Position numbers and translations under genes: made by a program
Shown: piece after piece, positions 1 to 9,275 of the stretch
How the letters are laid out: each line of letters starts with the position of its first letter
How positions within the stretch are numbered: the stretch's first letter is position 1
The notes under the pieces: model-generated
The model's input: only the letters and a program-made list of their open reading frames with translations
The model's database searches: none
What the model was told of the DNA's origin: nothing
NCBI RefSeq assembly: GCF_048544455.1
Contig: NC_133535.1
Span: 83,514,120 to 83,578,119 of the forward strand
Length of the DNA stretch: 64,000 bases
DNA from: Silene latifolia
Taxonomy: Eukaryota > Streptophyta > Magnoliopsida > Caryophyllales > Caryophyllaceae
Direction of reading: 5' to 3'

Positions 1-1060
1 ACATTGGTCGATCGAGTGGTTTTGCCTACTCGATCGAGAGGATTTTGACTCCGTGGGCTTAATTAGTCCATGTTTTATTTTCCGCATAAACACTTAGGGG
101 TTTTGGCTATTTAACCTATGTTTTACTAGGTTATTAGCATTCACTTTTTACTTAATCATTCCTTACTATCTCTTTTACTATCATTCATATTAGAAAACCT
201 ACTGTTACTCTTACGTTGCTTTCACCTTGGGATTATTTCACTCGGATTTCGTTGTTCTTTACGCCGGATTGCTTAGATTGTAATCTCTTCCTTCTCTTAA
301 TAATAATTAACCTTTCTTGTTGCCTTTAATTATTGTTTTTGCATTTGTTCTTCCTTGCCCTAATTTCTGTTATTGCGCTTTATATTTATTATTTCATTAT
401 GTCTTCCGCTGGAAATTTGTCTGCTGTTATTTTAGTTATGAATATGAGTAGCTAAACCCTTCCATGTTGGGATTAGGGGATCTGCGGTAGAATAATGACG
501 ACGTAGTGAATGAATTAGACGAATTGATATAAGAGACTCTGTCACTATAGCAATATAACTGTAATCACCGACCTAGTTGAGTGCACGCTTCTATGTCACC
601 CTTTAATCTGGCTACAATTAATCCTGGATCGAAAGATTGGACTAAATAGGCCTGCTATAAACAGTAGACTACCCTAATGAGGACGAAAGTTAAGTTAGAG
701 GTATTTTAGGGTGGGAAGTGGACCGAAAGGACCTTCTGATATCCGTCTCACAATTAGTTCGTCTGAGTCATTTACTGCTAAGTTGTTGTACTACCGTAGT
801 GAACCGAGTTCCTGACATGTCCCCCTCTTATTGATAGTTTTAAATCTTTTCCTGCTTACCTGCGCTCTTCTTTATCTCTCTTCCTTTCCCTCCGTAGTTT
901 AGAACCAAAATTCAATCAACCCCCATTGTTACCATAGGATTAGAATTAGACAGCTGTAATTGCATTACCTCCCTGAGGATTCGATACTCGACTGCCTCTA
1001 CTACATTTTTAGTTGAGACCGTTAGGTTTTATTTTTGACAGGTACGCGACAGACGTGTCA
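1..1060 (+). repeat. 5' LTR of element A (3' portion only)
   Basis: Direct copy of 9728-10789, ending in ..GTGTCA directly before the PBS. The first roughly 450 bp of the LTR lie outside the window. Positions 6-43 hold the last two CTCGATCGAG units of the LTR array. The main differences from the 3' copy are near 767-777 and 860-872. Confidence 0.93.
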
Positions 1061-1065
1061 AATTT

Positions 1066-1083
1066 TGGCGCCGTTGTCGGGGA
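1066..1083 (+). other. Primer binding site, tRNA-Asp type
   Basis: TGGCGCCGTTGTCGGGGA starts five bases after the LTR end. This is the usual plant Ty3/gypsy Athila-type PBS, complementary to the 3' end of tRNA-Asp, with one change (GTCG for GCCG). Confidence 0.88.
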
Positions 1084-1185
1084 GGCAATTGTTCAATTTA
1101 CTAGCTGTTTTATTTTTAATTCTCCTTTAGTTTAAGGAACATCGTTCCTTGGACTATTCTTATATCTTGTCTGTAGTTTCTTCTT

Positions 1186-2082
1186 ATGCGCAGGTCGCAA
1201 GGTGGGCCACTACTACCTTTTGATCCCGAGATTGAGAGATCTTTACGCGTAAAAAGGAGACTTTTATTCGAACAACAGGCAGAGGAAGAGCCTAGTTCTC
1301 GTGGTAACTTTTACGAGAACGAGCTTTTCGAAGACAATCCACCATCTTCTCCAGTTTCCAATTCATCACTTGAGTCTATCACTTTCCCAGAATTTCCCGA
1401 AATGGCTGAGGAAGCAACCATTGCCAGTCACTCCGAGCCTACGGCTGACAATCTTTATAAGGGGTTTGAATTACCTGGCGATGCTAGAAAGTTCGAGCCT
1501 AAGCCTGCATACATCAATATGGTCGAGAAAAATCAGTTCGGGGGAGCTGCAACTGAAGACGCAGCTCAGCATATGGAGACTTTCATTGATTACTGCTGCT
1601 CCATACCTCCTCCCACTGGCGTGACAGCTGATCAGATCAAAGAAACTATGTTTATCTTCTCACTCCGCGATGCTGCGAGGGAGTGGTACAGGGATTTAGA
1701 CAAAGCTGCTCACGGCATAACAGATTGGAATTCGCTAGCATTGGCGTTTTATAAGAAGTATTTCTCTGCTTCGAGAACCATCGCCATTAGAGCTCAGATA
1801 ACCAGTTTCAAACAGGGGCCCGACGAGAACTTCCACGAGGCATGGCTTCGTTTTAAGAAACTAGTGCGTACCATACCACATCACGGTTTCGAAAGATGGA
1901 GTCTGTGCAACCATTTTTACAATGGTTTATATGATGATCAGAGGGCCATATTAGATGCGGCAGCCAACGGTCGATTTTCTGACAACTTGGGGCCGACGAA
2001 GGGATGGAAAATCATAGATGATTTAGCCACTCACACGTGGCTGAATACGGAATTCAAGAGGAAACCAAAGGAGAGCTGCTGA
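1186..2082 (+). CDS. gag: Gag, N-terminal part (element A)
   Basis: The start is supported by the MRRSQG opening shared with elements C and D, about 100 bp after the PBS. The first 95 residues are variable and acidic. From about residue 105 there is a retrotransposon gag domain: FGG..(E/D)DA..HMETF, then FSLRDAAREWYRDLD, AFYKKYF, and ITSFKQGPDENFHEAWLRFK, ending near NHFYNGLYDDQRAILDAAANG. This is the capsid-like domain of Ty3/gypsy Gag, which packages element RNA in virus-like particles. The frame runs out at 2082, before the zinc knuckle, by a frameshift. The protein as it stands is truncated. Confidence 0.85.
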   Translation: MRRSQGGPLLPFDPEIERSLRVKRRLLFEQQAEEEPSSRGNFYENELFEDNPPSSPVSNSSLESITFPEFPEMAEEATIASHSEPTADNLYKGFELPGDARKFEPKPAYINMVEKNQFGGAATEDAAQHMETFIDYCCSIPPPTGVTADQIKETMFIFSLRDAAREWYRDLDKAAHGITDWNSLALAFYKKYFSASRTIAIRAQITSFKQGPDENFHEAWLRFKKLVRTIPHHGFERWSLCNHFYNGLYDDQRAILDAAANGRFSDNLGPTKGWKIIDDLATHTWLNTEFKRKPKESC

Positions 2083-2345
2083 ATCCTCTTCGGTAGCCGC
2101 ATTAGAAGCCCTTACCGCGAGGTTCGATAAGTATGAACTAGGGGAGCTCTCAAGGGAGGAATGTATCGGGTTAATGCAATGACAGACGGTCCTTTCGTGC
2201 TCGTACAAGGTGCGGGGTAGACGGACATGTCGCTGAATATTGTCCGAGTCCTTATGAGCAATGTGCTGCCTTCCAACATTACAGGCAAAACAACACTCAT
2301 TACGAGCCGAATATCCACCCCAACTTGAGGAGGAGTAACTGAACA
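2083..2345 (+). pseudogene. Frameshifted Gag linker and zinc-knuckle remnant
   Basis: Reading frames shift here. One frame shows CGVDGH..EYC, the second half of a CCHC zinc knuckle (C-x4-H-x4-C), near 2210-2240, but the first C-x2-C pair is out of frame by one base. The stretch then reads as the usual QHYRQNN..YEPNIHPNLR linker and meets a stop at 2340. It joins the Gag part upstream to the protease part downstream in an intact relative. Confidence 0.7.
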
Positions 2346-4226
2346 ATGTACTCAATCCCACCGCCCCTCCAAATCGGTCCGCAACAACCATATATCCCTC
2401 CACATCAGAAGCAACAAGGCTATCAGAAGCCTCCGTCCTTTAACCCTCCTAACCACGGTTCATCTTCAAGTGGGGTGAGTGAAATGGGCGAGTTAAAGTC
2501 TATGATGCAAGCTATTACAAAGCAGCTTCATGCGAGTGATCAACAAAGAAGCACAAGTGATCAACAGCGAGACGCGTCCATAAAGGCACTTGAGACTCAA
2601 GTTGCCCAACTCGCCGCGAATCAATCCTCGAGGAAGCCGGGTCATTTACCGACTCAAAATGAGAAGAATCCAAATGAGACGGTACATTTGATAGAATTGA
2701 GAAGCGGTTTCTCTTATGAGGGACCAGAAATGAAGAAATCAGACCTGGAAATAGCTGCAACTGATGATGAACAGTGTTCTGTCAAGAAGAAGGGGCTCAC
2801 GACAAAGCAGTTAGTCGATCGACTGAAATCAGGTGATCGATCGAGTGGAAAAGGTGAGGAATCTGGTCGATCGAGTAGTCCTTCTGCTCGATCGAGTGAA
2901 CTGGAAGCTGAGGATGGTCGATCGAGTGGGGATGTTGCTCGATCGACTGAGGTTACTGAAGAAAATGCTCGATCGAGTGACCACATTGCTCGATCGAGTG
3001 ATATTACTGACGGGAAGCTTATTCGAGAGCCTGCTAGTGCTCGTTTAAGCGATGAATTACCAGAAAGGCCTCGTTCGAGAGGCAAGAAGCGTCCGAAGGA
3101 TACTGAACTTGCTCCGGAAGACACTTTGGAAGCGAGAAACAAGGGACTTGAAATTCCAATTACGGTTCCCTTCCCAAGGCGGCTGCAGAATACCAAGATT
3201 AATCAACAGTTCAGCAAATTTGTTGAGCTTTTGAAGAGTTTGGAGGTTTCCGTGCCGTTCACTGAATTGCTTACTAAGGTACCTTCTTATTTACGATTTA
3301 TGAAGGAAATTTTAGGTCGTAAGAGGAGTATAAATGATAATGAGACCGTAGCTTTGACGGAGGTGGGGTCACCCCTATCTCAAAATAAGCTACCTCTAAA
3401 GCAATCAGACCCGGGTAGTTTTTCGATCCCTTGTCACATTGGAATGCAATTGATTGATAATGCGCTATGTGATTTAGGCGCTAGCGTAAGTGTTCTACCT
3501 TTGTCTCTAGCTAAGAGGCTTGGTGTGACAAAACTGAGTTGCACCAACATGACTGTCCAGATGGCCGACCGTAGTTTATCACGGCCACTAGGAGTAGCAG
3601 AGGACGTACCTGTTCGGATCGGGAAGTTCTTTATTCCCGTTGATTTCGTCGTCTTAGACATCCCCGAAGATGCGCACACCCCTATCATTTTAGGGAGACC
3701 ATTTTTGTCCACTGCCCGTGCAGTGATAGACGTTGGGGGGAAGACTTTGACGTTTCAGGTGGGGGATGAGGAGCTGACCTTTCATCAGTCCAAATTCCGG
3801 AGGGCTCCCATGCAAGCTCAGCCTTGCAATGCCCTTTCTTCCGTTGACCCTATTATTGACACTCCAGATGAAAGTTTGGAGAATATTGCTATTATTGCTA
3901 ACCCTCCGCCTCAGATTGAGAGCAACAAGGAGGAAAATTCGTCTGTTGTCCTTACTGCAGGTACAGATGAAGGCAAGAAAGGAGCAGTCAAAGGACAGGG
4001 TGGAACCATTGTCAATCAAACTGGAGCCAAGAAGGCTAAGGAAGCTGACAGAGCGACGAGAACAAGGACAGTTCGAACCTACATAGATTTGAACTATGTT
4101 CCTCCTCCTACTGTCACAAACAGTAATTCAAGCTCATGGAAGTCAAAGAGGACGGTCAGTATCGCCGAAGTGACGTCCTCCAGTCAGAAGCCCACGAAGG
4201 GGCTACTGAAAGCTAATGCGAATTAA
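2346..4226 (+). CDS. Gag C-terminal linker plus aspartic protease (element A)
   Basis: The open frame has 626 residues. The first 140 are the proline/glutamine-rich Gag linker ending in the Athila-type HL(I/R)ELRSGF motif. Residues about 157-222 are an RSS-rich stretch encoded by a CTCGATCGAG array. From about residue 340 comes a retropepsin-like domain: PGSFSIPC, then the catalytic-site motif DLGASVSVLP at about residue 376, PVRIGKFFIPVDFVVLD, and IILGRPFLSTARAVIDV. Athila-type proteases carry DLGAS in place of the usual DTGA/DSGA. The domain would cleave Gag or Gag-Pol. The tail (residues 490-626) is low complexity and ends in a stop; no polymerase follows. The true start is uncertain, since this is a continuation of Gag. 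Confidence 0.82.
   Translation: MYSIPPPLQIGPQQPYIPPHQKQQGYQKPPSFNPPNHGSSSSGVSEMGELKSMMQAITKQLHASDQQRSTSDQQRDASIKALETQVAQLAANQSSRKPGHLPTQNEKNPNETVHLIELRSGFSYEGPEMKKSDLEIAATDDEQCSVKKKGLTTKQLVDRLKSGDRSSGKGEESGRSSSPSARSSELEAEDGRSSGDVARSTEVTEENARSSDHIARSSDITDGKLIREPASARLSDELPERPRSRGKKRPKDTELAPEDTLEARNKGLEIPITVPFPRRLQNTKINQQFSKFVELLKSLEVSVPFTELLTKVPSYLRFMKEILGRKRSINDNETVALTEVGSPLSQNKLPLKQSDPGSFSIPCHIGMQLIDNALCDLGASVSVLPLSLAKRLGVTKLSCTNMTVQMADRSLSRPLGVAEDVPVRIGKFFIPVDFVVLDIPEDAHTPIILGRPFLSTARAVIDVGGKTLTFQVGDEELTFHQSKFRRAPMQAQPCNALSSVDPIIDTPDESLENIAIIANPPPQIESNKEENSSVVLTAGTDEGKKGAVKGQGGTIVNQTGAKKAKEADRATRTRTVRTYIDLNYVPPPTVTNSNSSSWKSKRTVSIAEVTSSSQKPTKGLLKANAN
2815..3001 (+). repeat. CTCGATCGAG array inside the gag-protease frame
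   Basis: Eight CGATCG-centred units, 20-30 bp apart, lie within the coding sequence. Seven fall in one frame and encode (A/G/D)RS(S/T); the first falls in another frame. The same motif forms the noncoding arrays at 4469-4645 and 9559-9768. Confidence 0.93.
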
Positions 4227-4245
4227 ACGGGGACATGCCCCGTGT
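4224..4245 (+). other. Short hairpin just after the gag-protease stop
   Basis: ACGGGG and CCCCGT arms flank ACATG at 4228-4244, starting directly behind the stop codon. A 6-bp GC-rich stem is visible; no U-run follows, and its role is unknown. Confidence 0.5.
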
Positions 4246-4468
4246 AACAAAGTGTAATAGACATATTGTTTGAATTTCCTTTGAATTGACTTCTTTTTTA
4301 CGTTTTTATTAGGACAATTAGTTAGATACTCTTTTTAGCGTAGAATAAGACTATAGACTGTGTTGCTGCATATTTGGTATTTTTGGGATGTGTTTGGATA
4401 TGCTTTATGCAGGTTTGGGGAAGATGCACGCAATTCAAGGAAGAAAGGACGGAAATTCACGAAGAAGT

Positions 4469-4645
4469 CCTCGATCGAGTACTTTTTGTACTCGATCGAG
4501 TGGAAGTTGGTTCGATCGATCGTTCTTGCTACTCGATCGAGGAAGGCCACAGAGGAAATGGTCGATCGAGAGACTGACTACTCGATCGAGCAAAGGGACA
4601 TCCAAAAGACCTCGATCGAGTGACTTAAAATCACTCGATCGAGTG
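4469..4645 (+). repeat. CTCGATCGAG array upstream of ORF2 (element A)
   Basis: Eight units of a palindromic core (CTCGATCGAG or GTCGATCGAG) lie at about 4469, 4489, 4510, 4530, 4560, 4579, 4610 and 4632. Spacers between units are unrelated to each other. A TATA-like string lies at 4673-4680 (TATACTTA). Confidence 0.93.
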
Positions 4646-4672
4646 AAATGAACAGTGGACGGGAGTTTTTCC

Positions 4673-5617
4673 TATACTTAACTCCTTATTTCAGTTTTTC
4701 ATTTCTAATGTTTTGTCCCTAATTTCTCCTAAACCCTTCCCTAATTGCGATTGATTTTTCCCCCAAATCCCCATTTCTTGCCCAAAATACTCAATCCACC
4801 ACCTACATTCTATTGTTAACCAATTAATCTTCAATAACCCCTTAATTTCCCCCTCCTTCTTGCTCGTTTTTGCGGTTTTTAAAAGGGATTAGGGTTCGCG
4901 GTTTTTCTTGATCGAAAATCCGCCTTGCTTGCTTGCTATTTGAAGTTTAATTGCACATTGTAGGTTAATCATCATCAAGTAAGTATTTCTATCACACTCC
5001 TTGCAATTTCTCTTGATTTAATTCGAATTCCTTTGAGGTGATTGCATTAGGGTTCGAAAATTCCATGTATAGTCGAATTTATTCGATTAATTTGTGTTTA
5101 TTTGCCCTTGATTAGCTTGATGATGATATTTGCGCAATTCCTCACTGTTTTTGCATGTTAAATTCGATTTTTGCGCGATTTCCGCGACTAGGGTCCCTGT
5201 AAGTCGAATTCATCGACTGTCTGACGGTTTTTCTATTGCATTGCTTGCTTAACTTCAGTCCATGTTTGCTTATCATCATGTTGTTAATCGCTGTTACCGT
5301 CCCCTATCGCCTTTATATGATGTGAATTGTTAGGAATCTCGCGTTGTGAGTGGTTATTCTCGACTGCCCAGAGTCATACATGCCCCCATTTCTGGTTTCA
5401 TGTTGTTTTAGCCCCTTTGCAGTCACTGCTTTATCATTTATTCACCGCTCACTTGCTGCTTTTCGAATCTTTTGAGGAATTGTTTGGTTTTGATTGCTCT
5501 ACGTCGATTGTTTCGACCAATAGGGCCATTCTCTTTGCTGTCACATGTTGGTTAGCGGTTGTTTTAACCACGGTTAGCAGCTACCTCACCTTATTCATGC
5601 CCTTTGATAATATGCAG
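4673..5617 (+). promoter_or_regulatory. Candidate internal promoter, leader and 5' UTR intron of ORF2
   Basis: A TATA-like element (4673-4680) follows the array. A pyrimidine-rich leader then runs to a good splice donor (AA then GTAAGT at 4979) and a matching acceptor (ATATGCAG ending at 5617) that sits one base before the ATG at 5619. A leader intron of about 639 nt placed directly before the start codon suggests that ORF2 has its own transcript. The TATA and splice calls are by eye and untested. Confidence 0.5.
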
Positions 5618-5618
5618 G

Positions 5619-7419
5619 ATGGACGCGAGTTCTATGTCCTCTACTAGTACGTCCTCCAGCTCGTCAGTGAGCGAGTCAGTGGTTCCTTCATTGCCACTAG
5701 CTCGCCTTGTCACCACTGCAAAGCACCGGTTCTACTTGTCTCACTGCGAGGGGACGGTTTACTCCGCGGCTAGCTCTGCCGGGAGCTCGGTTCGAGCTAC
5801 ACCACCACTACTCCTACTCGGGTCTTTCTCTTTCTTGGCTTTGTGGACGCACGCCCGTTCCAGCGGCTGGTATCTTTGCCACCGAGACCACACCGGCGGG
5901 CTAGCCAGCTAGCCATCACTTCCAGCCCGTCTGAGGCTGTGGTTACGGGAGAGGGCGCTATCGCACCTGTACCGAAGATGCCCACGGTACGTTTCACTTG
6001 AGAGGCTCACCGGAAACGGTTAGTTGCTTTACTTCGTTGCCCTCTTCACCCCACCCGTTTCCTTGCGCGGACTGACCTAGAGACCTTAGGCATTTATGAG
6101 GAGGTCTGTAGTCTCTTGAACGGGACGGGTATGTCGGGTCTGATTACCATGCAGGAGGCTACTATTCGTACCCTTACCTACGAGTTTTTTAGCTCCTACT
6201 CTTTTGACACCGACTCTTACACTGCTGACCACTCCAGTTCTTGTATTTACTTTCGACTCCGCAACGAGTCACATCACTGGACTTTGGCTCAGTTTGGGCA
6301 GGTTTTAGGCCTAGTTAGTGACGGCCTCACTGCCCCACCTCGAGACCTTCTTCAGCCACTCTGGGCTGCTCTGTCTCACACTCCCTTCCACTCACGGAAG
6401 GGAGCTCACGTTCACTTACCTGCGCCCCGTTACTACTTGCGTTTGTTAGGTGAGACTATTTTTGGGCGCCCCGAGTCCAATAACATGACCAACACTGAGC
6501 TAGCCATTCTCGCGGGGTACCTCAACATCGACTACGGTACCCCGTTCGTTCTGAACATTGCTTATCTGGTAGCTCAGCATTGGAATGGGATTGGGACTCG
6601 GGTCAAGACCGCTATTGTCTGCGGCGGGCTAGTTACTAGGATTGCCCGCCACCTTTACCCCACTGACACTAGGCTCACTGCACCTGATGAGATGGCTTAC
6701 CTTGATTTGGGAGCCATGACCGACTTTGCCTGGTTCCCAAAGGCGAAGGGGAGTGCGAGGACGTGGAAGATCTGTGGTTCCACGTCTGTTACCTTGCCGT
6801 GCTCTACCCTTCCGCCACTTTTACCGCTCTCTACTGCTGCTGAGGGAGCGAGGCCACCTCCACCTACCTACCACCTTACCTTCACCCCTCCTCCTTCTAG
6901 GAAGAGGAAGCGGGAGGCCGGAGCATCCTCTAGCTCTCAGGCTCCGACTCAGGCCCAGGCTGGACCGACCCCCACGCCTCAGCCTACACCTTCACTCACT
7001 CTACCCCCACTTGACCCTCCTTCTGGTTCGGTTTTTCCGGCCAACTTTGTCTGCCCTCCTGCTTTAGAGGCGCCCGAGGTCATGGGCCAAGGGCGTCGTG
7101 ATGCCGTGCTTTCGGATATGTGCGGTACATTCTCGAGATGAGACGGGATATGGCTTTAGCTGTATTCCCGCTCTACGAGTTCCATATCCGAGCCCGGCGA
7201 CCGATTCCAGAGGGGTGGCCGCATCCTTCCTTCTACCGATACCCAGCGGACGGGTACCCTCCGTCTCCTTCTGACTCAGAGGAGGAGCCGGAGGAGACAG
7301 CGGTAGCACGAGAGGTGCGGTTGCGAGCTGAGCAGGCGGCCCGGCGAGCTTCCAGAGAGGAGGAGAGTGATCCCCCGTTCGTACCCGATCCGGAGGATCA
7401 GGCTGGAGATGACGACTGA
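5619..7419 (+). pseudogene. ORF2 of element A: Transposase_32-like Athila extra ORF (frameshifted)
   Basis: The ATG at 5619 opens a serine-rich N-terminus (MDASSMSSTSTSSSS). The frame is lost near 5900, is open again from 6002 to 7141, and continues in another frame from 7120 to 7419. The middle part has LTYEFFSSYSF, IYFRLRNESHHWTLAQFGQVLGL and a long region ending near RHLYP. This is the pattern of the plant family called putative plant transposon protein (Transposase_32), the extra ORF found downstream of pol in Athila elements. Its biochemical role is not established. The C-terminal part is proline-rich with KRKR near 6905 and an acidic end. Two frameshifts make this copy non-functional unless spliced in an unseen way. 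Confidence 0.7.
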
Positions 7420-7518
7420 GTCTCCCCCTTGTTTGTTGCTGGTTTGGGGAGACTGTTTTGTTGAGTCGGAGTACACGAGAGAATGGTGGTGCCGACGACG
7501 AGTAGCTCTTGGTCTACT

Positions 7519-7551
7519 CACTTCCCAGTTTTAAAATGGTTTGGGGAAGTT
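7519..7551 (+). other. 3' UTR hairpin module 1 of element A
   Basis: ACTTCCCA pairs with the end of TTTGGGGAAGT around a short AT-rich loop. The 3' arm carries the PPT-like string GGTTTGGGGAAGT. Counterparts lie at the same relative place in B, C and D. Confidence 0.6.
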
Positions 7552-7653
7552 CGTGTTTTGTATGTTCTCTCACTCTCTTTATTTCGTCCCCTTTATTGAT
7601 ATTCTGTTGGTTGTATACTCCCATCCCCCATTTTTCTGCTGGTGTATGCTGGA

Positions 7654-7673
7654 GGACAACGAGGGCGTTGTCC
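7654..7673 (+). other. 3' UTR hairpin module 2 of element A
   Basis: A perfect 8-bp stem, GGACAACG and CGTTGTCC, closes an AGGG loop, and TTTTGGTTTGGGGAGGG follows. B and C have CATTG and CAATG around AGGA at the same place. Confidence 0.65.
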
Positions 7674-7699
7674 GTTTTGGTTTGGGGAGGGTGTTGCAT

Positions 7700-9236
7700 C
7701 CTTTTGAGTCTGCATCTGCATTTGTTTTGCATTCACGTTTAATTTTTCAGTTTGCATTTGTTGTTTATTTTCAAAAATCAAAAATCCAAAAAAATTTAGA
7801 AATTGTTAAAAATTCAAAAAATTTCACGTTTATTTTTGCATTTAGGTTGAGTCGGAACGGTATATTCCCGTGATGAAATTGCACTATAACTTGTCATATT
7901 ACTTGAGCCTTGCACTTGTATTGATGGTTTTTAGCCTTGTCATACGCATAATCTACGAATTTCTGTTCAAATAATAGCTGACTGTTTAGACTTGACCTAA
8001 TAAACTGGCAAACTACTTAAAAAATTCTGAGTTTTAGAGCCATAACTGGTGACATTCATGACCAGTTCATTAGGAATTTTGAGAGTAGTACTCCTTGCAT
8101 AGCATGTTTGTCTCATTTGCACATTTATGACATTCAATTTCTCATCAAATGCACATATTCGGGTTCGTGGTTGGTGTCACATGCAGGGAGGGTCTTGCAA
8201 ATTCCCCTTCTTCATATATCTTCGCCCATTTAGCTCCACTTTAGCCAAAACTTGCCTTTTTGACCCATTAGCTACATTCCAAACTAAGCCTGCCTAGTCA
8301 AGCTAGTTAGTTTGTCCTTTTGTGGTATGTCTACCATTGCAGTTTGGCCTGTCTTTCTTGTTGGAGTTGGTGTTTGTGTTAAGGAAGGAGGAAAGAAAAA
8401 AAAAAAGAAGAAAAAAAAGTATTGCAAAAGAAAAAAAAAAAGAAACGTGAAAGAAAGAAAGAAAAAAAAATGAAAAAAAAAACAGAAAAAGAGCTGATAA
8501 GCAAAAGAAAGAAAGAGAAATTGTGTAAAAAGTTGTCCCCTCTTGTCAGAGTTGAGAAGATGTTCGAAGATGTACAATCGACAAGAGGGTTGGTTGTTTC
8601 AGTTAGTTGTTTCAGACGATGTGTTTAAAAAAAAAAGGGATTTTTGTGACCGTCTGACTCCTCCACTCTTATTCCAATATTTTTTGAGGAGATTGTGTTT
8701 GAGTCTAGTGAGTTTTGTGCCAAGTGAAGGGCACTAGTACTTAGTCTTCCAGTCAGTTTGAGATCCGGATGGTTTATTATGGTCCTGTTAGGAACTAGCT
8801 TGACGCTTTTACCTCCACATTACCATAACTTGTTTTGCCTTTTCTCACCTGAACCTCACTATTCCCATATTATTTGCAAACCCTCGGCTGTGACGGACAT
8901 TGTTGGTTGGAATTTGTGCATTAGTACTTGAATTGTCTTTCATTTTTGTTGCATGCATGCTATGTAGGTCGCAGTTAGGTTAGTGAATGTCTTTTCTTCT
9001 CTCTTTTACACATTACATTTGCCCTTTGCTTCATGAGAGAGGAGTGACCACGTGAGAGTCCAGTTTTGTTGGTCTTACAAGGTCGATAGGTCAGCTTTAT
9101 TTATGAACAGCTTATAATTCGTTTGCGTATTGACTGCTTGGCTCAACCGTTGATTTTCGTTGCATTAATTCGGTTCAAGTAGACAAGTTAAGCTAGCTCT
9201 GAGTTATCATTTCCGTTCCATTAGTTTAGTTTTGAG
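7700..9236 (+). other. 3' UTR of element A, AT-rich, with purine tract
   Basis: Long untranslated region between ORF2 and the PPT. A purine-only stretch with long A-runs lies at about 8388-8530. No gene is seen. Confidence 0.7.
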
Positions 9237-9275
9237 TTTACTCGAGGGCGAGTAAAGGTTTGGTTTGGGGAGATT
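9237..9275 (+). promoter_or_regulatory. Polypurine tract with preceding perfect hairpin
   Basis: TTTACTCG and CGAGTAAA form a perfect 8-bp stem with loop AGGG (9237-9256), then GGTTTGGTTTGGGGAGATT runs up to the 3' LTR start TGATACG. The PPT primes plus-strand DNA synthesis. Confidence 0.75.

Noticed and set aside
674-690. Hammerhead-ribozyme-like string CTAATGAGGACGAAAG in both LTRs of element A (also near 10401).
   Set aside because: The core needs CTGANGA; the G is A here, there is no room for stem II between the two core parts, and I could not find matching stems I and III.
2714-3196. Minus-strand frame rich in LDRA repeats across the gag array.
   Set aside because: The motif is palindromic, so the opposite strand is also repetitive. 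No conserved domain; it is a shadow of the gag-protease frame.
7514-7873. Several overlapping open frames after ORF2 of A.
   Set aside because: They lie in the 3' UTR over the hairpins and have no counterpart in B, C or D.
8388-8530. Purine-rich stretch as a functional PPT.
   Set aside because: No LTR start follows; the true PPT is at 9257-9275. It looks like a low-complexity tract.
8284-8577. Phenylalanine-rich minus-strand open frame.
   Set aside because: It is the reverse complement of the A-rich tract, with no conserved pattern.
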